Shown one piece after another: positions 15,999-24,238 of a stretch of 64,000 nucleotides of DNA (positions within the stretch are counted from its first letter, which is position 1; the number at the start of each line of letters is the position of its first letter). Location of the stretch: the IMG/VR virus record IMGVR_UViG_3300009523_000001, positions 1 through 64,000 of that record, one strand, 5' to 3'. The translations under genes were made by a program, and so were the position numbers. The notes below the pieces were generated by a model. The model saw only the letters and a list, made by a program, of their open reading frames with translations. It made no database searches and was not told the origin of the DNA. Origin of the DNA: a virus.

Positions 15999-16168
15999 TG
16001 GTCTCCGTGGGCGCGTGTCCGTACTGCAAACTGAAAGTCCGATACGACAACGAGGCTCGGACCCTCGAGCACGAGGTCCCGGTATGCGTCAAGTTCGAGG
16101 CGCGTATCGCGAAGGACTTCCCGAGAGCGCACGCGGCCTGGGTTGCCGAACAAGCGGGAGGCAAGTGA
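15998..16168 (+). CDS. Zinc-knuckle microprotein, paralogue of 25649-25870
   Basis: 56 aa. ACPYCKLKVRYDNEARTLEH then EVPVCVKFEA: CxxC, His and Cys form one zinc site. The pattern C-P-x-C-x-L-x-V-x-x-D...H-E-x-P-V-C-x-x-F-E is shared with the protein at 25649. The start overlaps the previous TGA (GTGATG). Confidence 0.65.
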   Translation: MVSVGACPYCKLKVRYDNEARTLEHEVPVCVKFEARIAKDFPRAHAAWVAEQAGGK

Positions 16169-16386
16169 TGGCGTCCGACCGAGTCATGTACAAGGGCGGT
16201 TTGATCCGACTGATAGGCACGGTTCGGGGGTGCGAGCCGGCAGTCATGAAGGCGTTTGGCTGGCCGTGGCCGTGGCCGTTCGAGGTCCGTGACGGCGCGC
16301 GGCAGGTCATCGCCGTCTGCCTCGATCACGATACGGCCAACCAGGCGCTGCGCGATTTGCGCAAGAGCGAACAAGGAGGTGCGTGA
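16168..16386 (+). CDS. Hypothetical protein
   Basis: 72 aa. MASDRVMYKGGLIRLIGTVRG then FGWPWPWPFEVRDG, a beta-rich small fold with a Pro/Trp strand. The start context GGAGGCAAGTGATGG repeats that of the previous gene, a local duplication of the coupling signal. Unrecognised. Confidence 0.6.
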   Translation: MASDRVMYKGGLIRLIGTVRGCEPAVMKAFGWPWPWPFEVRDGARQVIAVCLDHDTANQALRDLRKSEQGGA

Positions 16387-16652
16387 TGGCTGTCGAAGCG
16401 CGCAGGGGCTGTGGTTTTCGGAAAATAAATGGCCTCTACCTCGTGGGCGGTGGCCTCTCCGCCCCCTGCGATCGGATGCCGTACCGGCTCGACCGCTGCC
16501 CGACGTGCGGCGAGGGAGTGAAGTTCACCCGCGGGCACTCGTGGCTTCAGCCGGACTTCTTTCCGGTGCTCGTCTGCACGAACTTCGGAGAGAACCAGTG
16601 GGTGGTCACACCCAAGGGGCGCCGAGCGCTCAAGGAATGGAGCCGATCATGA
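16386..16652 (+). CDS. Conserved phage-type zinc protein
   Basis: 88 aa. RGCGFRKINGLYLVGGGLSA then CDRMPYRLDRCPTCGEGVKF is a layout I recall from many unrelated phage small proteins of unknown function. C(G), CD, CPTC and a late Cys can bind zinc. ATG 16386 overlaps the previous stop. Confidence 0.7.
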   Translation: MAVEARRGCGFRKINGLYLVGGGLSAPCDRMPYRLDRCPTCGEGVKFTRGHSWLQPDFFPVLVCTNFGENQWVVTPKGRRALKEWSRS

Positions 16653-16936
16653 GCCGGGGTCAGTTCTACAGGCGCACATCAACCAACATCCGCGCGGTGG
16701 ACAATGTCGAGCGCGAGTCGGCGGTCCGGGCTTATTGCGAGCAGATGGGCACCACCTGGGCGCTCCAGGTGCGCGGACCGATGAAGCTGCGCGGCGGTCG
16801 AGAGGGAAAGGACTTCGTCGTCGCGATAGCCCATCTCGATCGCGCCGAGTTGCAGGCGCTCCGCGACTCGATTGACCACTTCCTCGCGGGCGAAGACCTA
16901 CCGAACGAGGCGGACGAGACGAAGGTGTCGCCATGA
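16649..16936 (+). CDS. Hypothetical protein
   Basis: 95 aa. A mixed fold with a central beta pair and a helix (DRAELQALRDSIDHFLAGED). The ATG overlaps the previous stop. Unrecognised. Confidence 0.65.
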   Translation: MSRGQFYRRTSTNIRAVDNVERESAVRAYCEQMGTTWALQVRGPMKLRGGREGKDFVVAIAHLDRAELQALRDSIDHFLAGEDLPNEADETKVSP

Positions 16937-17673
16937 GGGACCGCAAACCGATCGCGGTCGACAAGGTCCAGGCCGGCGGAGCCGAGGTCGAGGTCTTCTA
17001 CGACTTCCGCGAGCACGACTTCTTCTTCGAGGAGCCCGGCACGCGTAGTCGTGTACACGCTGAGACCTTCGTCGAGGTCTGGCGGCGACTGCACGAGGTC
17101 TACGAGAAGGCGGCGCCGCTCTGCTGGACGCCGGTGATCCTGGTCACGCTGCATGCCGCCTACGACGAGCAGGACCACTCGGTCCGCACCAAGCCAGTTG
17201 AGGGAGCGTCTGTCAGCTTCACGTTCCGCCGCTGCGAGCTGTCGCCGCTCCCTGACCGCGCGGAGGTCGTCGAGCGCATCGTCCGCGAGCGCGAGCGCAA
17301 TGGAGGCCGGACGGGTCGTGGCGGCTGGGGGAGCGATCAGGGGGGACCGATCGAGCGCGAGGGCTGCATCGAGCGCGAGCACGCGCTCGACTTCGAGGCG
17401 CGGGGCCCGAGCGAGTACGACCGGGAGGTGAGGGACAAGACGCTCGACCGGCCGCAGACCTACTCGAACGACGCCGACGTGGTGGAGCTGCCCTACGACG
17501 AGGACACCTGGCGCGGCCTGCTCGCGATGAAGGTCGCGGTCGACGAGCTGCACGCGAAGGTCAAGGCGCTGATCGGTCAGGCCGATTTCCGAGATCGGTT
17601 GAGACGATTCGCGCTAGGCACATCCGTTCCGCTACTGGGTGATGGCTCGGACGAGGCGAAGGTGTCGTCGTGA
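16933..17673 (+). CDS. Hypothetical charged protein
   Basis: 246 aa, highly charged. The N-terminal 110 residues look folded (VEVFYDFREHDFFFEEPG, then PVILVTLHAAYD). A Gly/Arg/Glu-rich linker spans about 120-170, followed by a helical end (ELHAKVKALIGQADFRDRLR). Unrecognised. ATGA overlap at the start. Confidence 0.65.
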   Translation: MRDRKPIAVDKVQAGGAEVEVFYDFREHDFFFEEPGTRSRVHAETFVEVWRRLHEVYEKAAPLCWTPVILVTLHAAYDEQDHSVRTKPVEGASVSFTFRRCELSPLPDRAEVVERIVRERERNGGRTGRGGWGSDQGGPIEREGCIEREHALDFEARGPSEYDREVRDKTLDRPQTYSNDADVVELPYDEDTWRGLLAMKVAVDELHAKVKALIGQADFRDRLRRFALGTSVPLLGDGSDEAKVSS

Positions 17674-17900
17674 TCGTTTTCCGCCATACGATGGATGCGC
17701 ACTCGTTCGACGTCGTGCGCGAACACGGTTCGTACGGCAGCATCAACCGTCTCGGTCGATCACCGCAAGGTCTTGTTGCCATGCTCCAGTGGCACCCGGG
17801 CTCTCCGCCACGGGTGGTGGTGGTGCACGACTACTCCAGCTTCACACTGGACGAGCTGGTCGAGATGATGGCGAAACTCAAGGAGATGTCGCGTGGCTGA
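17670..17900 (+). CDS. Hypothetical protein
   Basis: 76 aa from GTG overlapping the previous stop. VRVVVVHDYSSFTLDELVEMMAKLK-type end: a beta strand and an amphipathic helix. Unrecognised. Confidence 0.6.
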   Translation: MIVFRHTMDAHSFDVVREHGSYGSINRLGRSPQGLVAMLQWHPGSPPRVVVVHDYSSFTLDELVEMMAKLKEMSRG

Positions 17901-17928
17901 CATCGCTCCGCTCGTCACGATCGAGAAT

Positions 17929-17957
17929 TTGACAACGATACACAATCGGTGTACACT
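17929..17957 (+). promoter_or_regulatory. Consensus-like internal promoter
   Basis: -35 TTGACA, 17-nt spacer, -10 TACACT. It is one of the best sigma70 matches in the window and sits in the only sizeable gap (17901-17983) of this part of the plus directon. It would start transcription near 17964, just ahead of the RHH and T5orf172/RHH genes, giving them separate expression. Confidence 0.7.
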
Positions 17958-17983
17958 GTATGGACAAGGAAAGGCGACCGAGC

Positions 17984-18175
17984 ATGACTACGAAGGTCAA
18001 AAAGAACTCCAAGCTCCTCAAGGAGAACGTCATCAACGTGCGGTGCACCGATCAGCAGAAAGCTGCGATCGAGGATGCCGCAGGTCGCGACGGTCTCGGC
18101 GCAAGCACCTGGCTGCTCCTGCTCGGCCTCCGCGCATCACGTGCGGCGGAGTCGACTGGGAAGGAGACAAGGTGA
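17984..18175 (+). CDS. Ribbon-helix-helix DNA-binding protein
   Basis: 63 aa. NVINVRCTDQQKAAIEDAAG is the beta strand and first helix of an Arc/CopG-type RHH, followed by a second helix (STWLLLLGLRAS). An ATG at 17960 also exists but would fall before the predicted transcript start; ATG 17984 follows a purine-rich AAGGAAAGG. It overlaps the next gene's GTG. By position it may autoregulate the promoter at 17929-17957. Confidence 0.65.
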   Translation: MTTKVKKNSKLLKENVINVRCTDQQKAAIEDAAGRDGLGASTWLLLLGLRASRAAESTGKETR

Positions 18176-18588
18176 GCGTCTACTTCGCCCAACGACGACG
18201 AGGCGGTCTAATCAAGATCGGCTGGAGTCGCAGCGTACGTGGCCGGTTGACGGCGGTGAAAGCGAAAATGATCGGAGCGATTGCTGGAGATCGGGAGATT
18301 GAGAAAAAGCTCCATAAGCGTTTCGCTCATCTGCGAGTTCGAGGAGAGTGGTTCAAGCCTGGCGACGAGCTTTTGACGTTCATTCGAGTGGCGGCGCAAG
18401 AACATGAGCCAGACACGTCCGACGCGTTTCAGACTGCTTTCCGGATTCCTAATTTGTTGCTGAGTCGGGTTGATAAGATAGCTAATCAAATGAGTACACC
18501 TGGCAAGCGCATCAATCGTTCTGAGGCGATCCGTATGGCGCTCTATCGGGGCGTCGACCAACTCGAATCAGAGGGCAAGAAGCGATGA
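18172..18588 (+). CDS. T5orf172 (GIY-YIG-like) domain fused to RHH domain
   Basis: 138 aa from GTG 18172 (AAGGAG upstream). Residues 1-75 (VYFAQRRRGGLIKIGWSRSV, then REIEKKLHKRFAHLRVRGEW and F) match the T5orf172/MUG113 branch of GIY-YIG nucleases: V-Y-x-A, K-I-G, the E-x-x-L-H-x-R-F helix and G-E-W-F. Residues 86-138 (FRIPNLLLSRVDKIANQM ... RSEAIRMALYRG) form a ribbon-helix-helix DNA-binding domain. The fusion suggests a site-directed nicking enzyme or nuclease-regulator. The directly preceding gene is also RHH. Confidence 0.75.
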   Translation: MSVYFAQRRRGGLIKIGWSRSVRGRLTAVKAKMIGAIAGDREIEKKLHKRFAHLRVRGEWFKPGDELLTFIRVAAQEHEPDTSDAFQTAFRIPNLLLSRVDKIANQMSTPGKRINRSEAIRMALYRGVDQLESEGKKR

Positions 18589-19205
18589 GCCGCCGCCGCG
18601 CCGCCTTGCCCGAGGTCTCTCACCACCACCTACGCAAGCTCGAAATCCTCAACGAGACCGGCTACGACGGCCGGGCGATCCGATCGCTCGTCGTCCGCTG
18701 CCTGCGGTTTTACGGGATGCACGTTCGCGGCGCCGTGCGCGTCGTCTACTCGTCGGTGAGCAGGCACCACGGCTGCGCGGCGCTCGGGAGCAGCCCGGCG
18801 CTGTCGGGGCTCAACATGGCGCTCTCCCTGCCGCGCGACCCGGCCGAGCTCGACGTCGGGCAGTTCGCCCGCGTCGTGCGGCACGAGGTCTTGCACTGGC
18901 GCGGGGCGCAGCACGCCGACATGACGCCGGACATTCTTTATTGCCAGGGTCCGGCTCCGAGCTGGTCGGCCGGCGTCGTTCTCGAGCACGCCGAGGAGGA
19001 GGCCGTCGATCCGTTCGCCGTCCGCACCCAGAAGCTCGCGCACGCGCGCTCGATGCTCAAGCGGGCCGAGACGCGCGTGCGGCGGGCGGAAACGATCGCC
19101 AAGCGGTGGAAGCGGCGCGTGCAGGCGGCCGAGCGGGCGGCTGCGCGGGCGTTCGAAACGGCGGCTCCGTCGGTCGATGTGGCCGCCGACAAGGGGGAGT
19201 CGTGA
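18585..19205 (+). CDS. Putative zincin metallopeptidase
   Basis: 206 aa. RHEVLHWRGAQH (99-110) is an HExxHxxGxxH zinc motif, metzincin-like, preceded by an alpha/beta region. Residues 150-195 form an Arg/Ala-rich coiled coil (ARSMLKRAETRVRRAETIAK). Known zincins of this size include phage SprT-like and toxin-like peptidases; the substrate is unknown. It overlaps its neighbour by ATGA. Confidence 0.7.
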   Translation: MSRRRAALPEVSHHHLRKLEILNETGYDGRAIRSLVVRCLRFYGMHVRGAVRVVYSSVSRHHGCAALGSSPALSGLNMALSLPRDPAELDVGQFARVVRHEVLHWRGAQHADMTPDILYCQGPAPSWSAGVVLEHAEEEAVDPFAVRTQKLAHARSMLKRAETRVRRAETIAKRWKRRVQAAERAAARAFETAAPSVDVAADKGES

Positions 19206-19468
19206 GACGAGCACTCGCTCGATTCCGCGTGGACCCGTCCCGGGTGCGGGTAGCCATCCGCGCGGACGGCTCCGAGTGGCTCGCCACAGTCACCTCGAGA
19301 GAGACCGGTCGACGGGTCGAGGCGCGAGGCAGGCATCCGCGGAACGTCATCATGAAGGCGCTGCGCACAGCCGAGGCGGTAATGCTCGGCGGGGTCGACC
19401 TGGGGATGGAGTGGTCTTACGTGCACCCGTACGGAAGAGGTACGCGGTGTGGAGAGGGCTTGCACTGA
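19202..19468 (+). CDS. Hypothetical protein
   Basis: 88 aa from GTG overlapping the zincin stop. RVRVAIRADGSEWLATVTSR is a beta hairpin, followed by a helix. Unrecognised. Coupling suggests co-expression with the zincin. Confidence 0.6.
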   Translation: MRRALARFRVDPSRVRVAIRADGSEWLATVTSRETGRRVEARGRHPRNVIMKALRTAEAVMLGGVDLGMEWSYVHPYGRGTRCGEGLH

Positions 19469-19857
19469 TGAAGAAGTCAGAGAACATCGACGCGAAGACC
19501 GTGGAATCGTTCGGTCGCTTCGCGGCGTCGGGGTACAAGCGGACGCTCTTCACGAAGGAGCTCTACCGTGATCTCTCTCGGACGTTCGAGTTCATCGCAC
19601 ACTTCGACATCGACGGGTTCTACAACGTGCGATTCAGCGGTCCAGCGGAACGGGTGGACACGTTCGCGATCATGGTCGACGAGGAGCAGCAACGACGGAC
19701 ACTGACTGATTTGGAGCAGCAGCTTCGGTCGGTGGTGGTCACTATGGGTCTGTATGGAGCCGCTGCAAATCAGCTCGCGGACGAGACAGAGCGAACGGAA
19801 CGCGCGGAGCTCGCCAGGCTGAAGGCGAAGTACGAAATGGATGAGAGGTTATCGTGA
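19468..19857 (+). CDS. Hypothetical protein with C-terminal coiled coil
   Basis: 129 aa. A mixed N-terminal domain (FEFIAHFDIDGFYNVRFSG), then a long helix RTERAELARLKAKYEMDERL. Start overlaps the previous stop (TGATG). Unrecognised. Confidence 0.65.
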   Translation: MKKSENIDAKTVESFGRFAASGYKRTLFTKELYRDLSRTFEFIAHFDIDGFYNVRFSGPAERVDTFAIMVDEEQQRRTLTDLEQQLRSVVVTMGLYGAAANQLADETERTERAELARLKAKYEMDERLS

Positions 19858-20339
19858 GCACATCCAACGAAACCAACATTCAGCTCCAAGCCATTCTCGA
19901 TGCTGCAAAGGCGATCGTGCAGTGCAAGCACGACGGCAACGGCCTATGCGATGGTGGCTATAGCCTATGCGGGTCTTGCGGAGCGGTCTCCAAATTCGGA
20001 GATCCCTGGGAGCTCTCTCCATCCGTCAAGCGGCTCGTCGATGCTCTTGAGGTGCTGCCGCCAATGCGAGACGTCCTGCCGGACACCATCGTCTCGTTCG
20101 ATGACGTGAAGGCGTTCACGACCGCAGTGTCCAAGCTCGCGTCGACCCGTGGCCTCGATTGCTTGGTCGCCGTGAGCGCACCACGGATCGGGTGGTACGT
20201 GCAGGGGGTGCCTGGCTTCGCCGCCCTCGGTCTCGCCCACCAAGCCGTGTGCTCCATGCAGAAATTCGTCGATGGGACCGGCAGCGGTCCCGAGTTGGTT
20301 CGCGTCCCAGTGTCGCCTGAGGAGACTCCTCTGCAATGA
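19854..20339 (+). CDS. Hypothetical protein with zinc knuckle
   Basis: 161 aa from GTG. CKHDGNGLCDGGYSLCGSCG gives C-x-H...C...CxxC, a likely zinc site near residue 25-43. The rest is alpha/beta. Unrecognised. Confidence 0.65.
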   Translation: MSTSNETNIQLQAILDAAKAIVQCKHDGNGLCDGGYSLCGSCGAVSKFGDPWELSPSVKRLVDALEVLPPMRDVLPDTIVSFDDVKAFTTAVSKLASTRGLDCLVAVSAPRIGWYVQGVPGFAALGLAHQAVCSMQKFVDGTGSGPELVRVPVSPEETPLQ

Positions 20340-20779
20340 GCACGCACAAGCAGGATCTGCTGGAAGTCGTCGCGATGGCGCGCGAGTCGCTCGGGTCACA
20401 CATGCCAGACGAGGCGAGCGAACTTGACCTGTGGCTCGACCGAGTGAAGAGGCAGATCGAGAGCGGGAGCGTGCACGATCGGCTGCGCCGGCAGGTGAGC
20501 GGTTTTCGCGCCGCGATCGGTCTCGTCCGGGCGACCGCGGCCTCGCTCAAGACCTCACTCGGGATCATCCGCGCGTCCATCCTCACCATCGAAACGACGC
20601 TCGACGCGCTCGACGAGAAGCTGTCGGAGTCGGACGCGCGGCAGGTGGCGATCAACGAGGGGGACGGGGCGAGCGAGAATCCGACTTCAGAGAACGAAGA
20701 CGAACCGCCGGAGTCTGACCCCCGTGCAGAGTACGAAGCCATCGAACATGCAGGCGAGAGGGACCCAAGATCATCATGA
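20336..20779 (+). CDS. Helical protein with acidic tail
   Basis: 147 aa. Long helices (RLRRQVSGFRAAIGLVRATA, then SLGIIRASILTIETTLDALDE) suggest a coiled-coil bundle. The last 40 residues are acidic and disordered. Unrecognised. Confidence 0.65.
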   Translation: MSTHKQDLLEVVAMARESLGSHMPDEASELDLWLDRVKRQIESGSVHDRLRRQVSGFRAAIGLVRATAASLKTSLGIIRASILTIETTLDALDEKLSESDARQVAINEGDGASENPTSENEDEPPESDPRAEYEAIEHAGERDPRSS

Positions 20780-20985
20780 AGACGGTCACGATCGGCGACG
20801 TTCTCACGAACGAACAGCTCGAACTCTGCCGCGCGCTCTATCCCGACCATCAACGCATTCGCGACGAGGTCATCAAGCCGAACATGGAGGCCATCAACCG
20901 CAATCTCGGCCAGGAGAACGACGCCGGCTACCTGGCATACGCGATCATCTACGCCATCGAGAGCGCTGGGAGCGCACCATCATGA
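20776..20985 (+). CDS. Small helical protein
   Basis: 69 aa. GDVLTNEQLELCRALYPDHQ then AYAIIYAIESAGS; helical, no metal motif. ATGA overlaps on both sides. Unrecognised. Confidence 0.65.
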   Translation: MKTVTIGDVLTNEQLELCRALYPDHQRIRDEVIKPNMEAINRNLGQENDAGYLAYAIIYAIESAGSAPS

Positions 20986-21413
20986 CCCCCAACGAGCTCT
21001 ACGCGCGCGACCCGGTGGAGGTCGTGCGGGACAACTTGGACCCGCTCAAGGGCTACAACTACGACCACCTCCCCGAAGTGGATGCGAACGTGGCCGACCT
21101 GGCCCCTATTGTCGAAGGTCTCCTGAAGGGTCGGTTCGAGCTCCGGTTCTACGGCCGGCGCAGTTCCGACGAGCGCCGGATCTGGTGGCTGTACGCGCTC
21201 TGGCTCGATGGCGCCCCCGTCATGATTCTCCAGAACGCGGGGCGGGAAGGTGATGATCACTCCCGGCGCATCGTGACCCACATGGGGCGACTGGCTCGCG
21301 TGGTGTCATTGCTCCGGGCTTACCTCCCCGCCGAGGCGACCGAGGTGGTGGACCCGACGAAGGAAGTGAAGGGGCTCGACGAGTTCTACGGCGACAGCTT
21401 GGGCGGCCCATGA
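20982..21413 (+). CDS. Hypothetical protein
   Basis: 143 aa. FELRFYGRRSSDERRIWWLY then MILQNAGREGDDHSRRIVTH: a beta-rich core with charged loops. Unrecognised. The stop overlaps the ATG of the 760-aa orphan. Confidence 0.65.
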   Translation: MTPNELYARDPVEVVRDNLDPLKGYNYDHLPEVDANVADLAPIVEGLLKGRFELRFYGRRSSDERRIWWLYALWLDGAPVMILQNAGREGDDHSRRIVTHMGRLARVVSLLRAYLPAEATEVVDPTKEVKGLDEFYGDSLGGP

Positions 21414-23692
21414 TCGCCGACATCGTCCACGCTCCGTCACCCGAGTCCGATCGCGCCGAGCAGGTTGGCGGCGAGCAGCCCGACACTCCGAAGGTCGGCC
21501 GCTGGTACTGGGTGAAGGACGAGGGAGGTGCCCCCTCGCTGGCGTGCGTGACCAAGCTCGGCTCGAACTACGTGGAGGTCACGTACATCGAGCACGAGTC
21601 GACGCAGCGACTCCACAACGACATCTTCTGGTCCCTCTGCGAGTTTGTCGAAGATCCGGAGGCGCTCCTGCGCGGCAACGCCGAGCGGTGCCGGCGCGAG
21701 CTCGACGGACTCATGGAGGAGGTCAAGTTCCTCACTGCGAAGCTCGGGGTCGCCCCCAGCCTGTCACTCGGTTCGGGCGAGGTCGCCGCGACGGCGATCA
21801 CGGTCGCGGCCGATCAGCCAGCCGCCGAGTACAAGACCGCGCTCGTGAAGGCCAAGGACGAGATGCTCCCGGAGCTGTTCGAGAAAATCAAGGGAAAGAG
21901 CGAGGAGTACAAGCACTGGCTGTCGGCGCAGGTCATCCCGATGAAGGCCGAGGCGCGTTCGCTCAAGCCGGCCATCCAGCGGGTCGAGGACCGCATCTTC
22001 TCCGTCGAGCTCTACGCGGGGCTCTGCGAGACGGTGAAGTGCGTCAAGGACGGCAAGCCCGCGGCGCTGACGGAGCCCGTGCACCTCTTTCAGCGGCGTC
22101 TGTGCATGGATGAGGAGTGCCTCGCGAACTACGACACGGGAGGCATGGAGTTCAAGGACATCCGCGCATTCGACCGCTGGCTCTGTCGGAAGGACAACCT
22201 CGACCGGGTGCTCCCGTTCCAGCGCACGGTCGTGGCGATGCGGGTCCGCCGGCACGACAAGGAGCGGGAGGCCGGAAGCATTCGCGAGTTCATCCGCTTC
22301 ATGGACTTGAAGCAGCTCGACACGCTGACGTTCCTCTACATCCGCAACGGCGCGCAGGTGCATCGGTTGTCGACCGAGATCGACTTCGGCGAGAAGCTCT
22401 TCCCGGACGCCGACCACCCGACACTCTCGGCTGGCGAGGGGCGGCTCTACGCCAAGGGCAGCGGCAAGGACTTCACGGTCATCGGCGAGAACGAGTACCG
22501 CGCGAGGGTCGAGAGCGACGAGCAGAAGGAGCGCGAGACCAAGCGACGGGTCGCGGAAGAGAACAAGAAACCGAAGGCTGAGCGCGAGTACGTCTCGAGC
22601 TTCTCCTACTTCGATCGGGCGGCCCGCGACTACGTGCCGTTCACCCGGGAGAGCGTCGAGTACGACGACATCGCGCGCCGGATCGCGCGCCAGATGGAGC
22701 AGCACAACCGCGTCGTGCTCGTGCTTCAAGGGCTGCTCGACCGGTCGCCTGCGCTGCACCCGCACCCGCCGTGGAGGCTTTACGACGCGGCAGGCTTCGG
22801 GCAGGCGCTGCGCCTGCATCGCGACTCGGATCGGGTGCTCGTGGCCGGCGACAGGCCCGACTTCGAGGCGTACCGGGCACGCGTCAACGCGCTGCTCGCG
22901 GTCGGCTCGGTGACGGTCGGTCAGGAAGTCGCCTGGGAGCGGCTGGAGGCGAGGAAGGAAAACGCTCGGCGGGACGCTCTCGGCCGCAGGGCTAGCGAAT
23001 GGCGGCCCGATCGCTACCAGCCGAGCGGCGATCCGGGACCGGGCCGATTCGCGCGGGTTGCGCGACTCGCGAAGAAGGACGGCCGCGCGTGGTACCGGTG
23101 GACCAAGGAGCGCAGCCGGGGCGGTGGCCCGCCGGTCGGCCGTACCTACGTCTGCAGGACGAGCCGCGTGCTCAACGTCGACGGCTACCAGGCTGGCGAC
23201 TACAAGCAGTTCTTCGCGGATCCGCGCACCCGCGAGGAGTACCTCGGGTGGGCGCCGCTGCTGCTCTCGGCCGAGGAGTACAAGGCGGGTCGGCACGAAG
23301 AGCCCCCTCCGCTCGCAGCGCCGCCGAAGCCGGTACCCAAGCCACAGTCGGACGGGCGAAGCGAGTACGCCCGGCGCAAGGCGGACAAGGCCTTGCTCGG
23401 CAAGGCTGTGCGGCTGGTCCGGTCCATCACGACCAGGGGCGGAACCAAGTACGCGAAGGGGTTGCTCTGGCGGGTGACGCACTTGTCGCGCGGGACCTTC
23501 ACGATCGACGGCATCCGACCGGACGGGTCCATCGAGCGGCCGAAGGAGCAAGACTACGGCTGCGAGCGGTCGATTCGCTGCGTGTCGCGGCACGACTTCG
23601 AGCTGGCGGTGGGGATTTCGGACGACCTGGAGTATGCGGCCAAGCCGGCGAAGCGGATCAAGGTGCGGGACGAGGAGGACGACGATGGTTGA
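21410..23692 (+). CDS. Large orphan protein
   Basis: 760 aa, by far the largest protein in the left half. Residues about 25-80 form a small beta domain (GRWYWVKDEGG, then NYVEVTYIEH). Residues 90-400 are mostly charged helices with coiled-coil character (EEVKFLTAKLG, EQKERETKRRVAEENKKPKA). Residues 440-620 are Arg/Trp-rich alpha-beta. The C-terminal 150 residues include a Lys/Arg-rich stretch and a second beta domain. No catalytic motif was recognised. Its size and constrained composition argue for a structural, scaffold or host-takeover role. Confidence 0.8.
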   Translation: MIADIVHAPSPESDRAEQVGGEQPDTPKVGRWYWVKDEGGAPSLACVTKLGSNYVEVTYIEHESTQRLHNDIFWSLCEFVEDPEALLRGNAERCRRELDGLMEEVKFLTAKLGVAPSLSLGSGEVAATAITVAADQPAAEYKTALVKAKDEMLPELFEKIKGKSEEYKHWLSAQVIPMKAEARSLKPAIQRVEDRIFSVELYAGLCETVKCVKDGKPAALTEPVHLFQRRLCMDEECLANYDTGGMEFKDIRAFDRWLCRKDNLDRVLPFQRTVVAMRVRRHDKEREAGSIREFIRFMDLKQLDTLTFLYIRNGAQVHRLSTEIDFGEKLFPDADHPTLSAGEGRLYAKGSGKDFTVIGENEYRARVESDEQKERETKRRVAEENKKPKAEREYVSSFSYFDRAARDYVPFTRESVEYDDIARRIARQMEQHNRVVLVLQGLLDRSPALHPHPPWRLYDAAGFGQALRLHRDSDRVLVAGDRPDFEAYRARVNALLAVGSVTVGQEVAWERLEARKENARRDALGRRASEWRPDRYQPSGDPGPGRFARVARLAKKDGRAWYRWTKERSRGGGPPVGRTYVCRTSRVLNVDGYQAGDYKQFFADPRTREEYLGWAPLLLSAEEYKAGRHEEPPPLAAPPKPVPKPQSDGRSEYARRKADKALLGKAVRLVRSITTRGGTKYAKGLLWRVTHLSRGTFTIDGIRPDGSIERPKEQDYGCERSIRCVSRHDFELAVGISDDLEYAAKPAKRIKVRDEEDDDG

Positions 23693-24191
23693 GAAACGCT
23701 GTTTCGAGGGGACGCTCGCCCACGAGGACGAATCGCATGCCCAGGACACGTACGTCGTGCTGAGTGAATCGCCGCCGCGCATCGCGTACTGGCAGGAGTG
23801 GGTGCGGGGGCTGCACGGCCGGCGTATTCGCATCACGGTCGAAGAGGTCGGCAACGCCAGGCGTCGCGTCTACCTCGAGTCGCCGTTCCGCGCCGACACG
23901 CCCGAAGGGTGCGAACGCAACCTCGAATACCTCTGGCGGAGCATGCGCGATTCGATGGATCGGACCGAGGCCCCGTTCGCCAGTCACGCCCTCTACACGC
24001 AGTTTCTGGACGAGGACGTTCCGGCGGAGCGCGAGATCGGGATCGCGTGCGGCCTCGCCTGGGCCGTCCAGGCGGAGGCCACGGTGGTCTACAGGGACCT
24101 CGGAATCACCGAGGGGATGCGGCGGGGGATCGACGCGGCGCAGGCGAGTGGTAGGCCGGTCGAGTACCGGACGATTGGAGAGCGAGCATGA
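23685..24191 (+). CDS. DUF7768-like deoxyribosyltransferase-fold protein
   Basis: 168 aa from ATG 23685. VYLESPFRADTPEGCERNLEY, HALYTQFLDED, ERE-IGIACGLAW and VVYRDLGITEGMRRGIDAAQ follow the pattern (Y-x-x-P-x-R ... H-x-L-Y ... D-x-G-I-x-x-G-M) I associate with DUF7768/DUF4406, relatives of nucleoside 2-deoxyribosyltransferase. Such proteins may act on nucleotides or as anti-defence enzymes. The stop overlaps a 16-codon mini-ORF. Confidence 0.65.
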   Translation: MVEKRCFEGTLAHEDESHAQDTYVVLSESPPRIAYWQEWVRGLHGRRIRITVEEVGNARRRVYLESPFRADTPEGCERNLEYLWRSMRDSMDRTEAPFASHALYTQFLDEDVPAEREIGIACGLAWAVQAEATVVYRDLGITEGMRRGIDAAQASGRPVEYRTIGERA

Positions 24192-24238
24192 TTCGATTGA
24201 TTCGTTGGTGCCTAGCCTTGGTCCGAGGCTGCGGATGA
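24188..24238 (+). CDS. 16-codon coupling mini-ORF
   Basis: A 16-residue ORF beginning MIRLIRWCLALVRG. Its ATG overlaps the stop of the previous gene, and its TGA overlaps the ATG of the phosphoesterase gene. It may only relay ribosomes across a gap that would otherwise break coupling, or encode a tiny hydrophobic-basic peptide. Confidence 0.4.
   Translation: MIRLIRWCLALVRGCG

Noticed and set aside
17893-18171. GTG-initiated frame running into the T5orf172 gene
   Set aside because: It would cross the promoter at 17929-17957 and overlap the RHH gene in another frame; Arg/Ser-rich composition.
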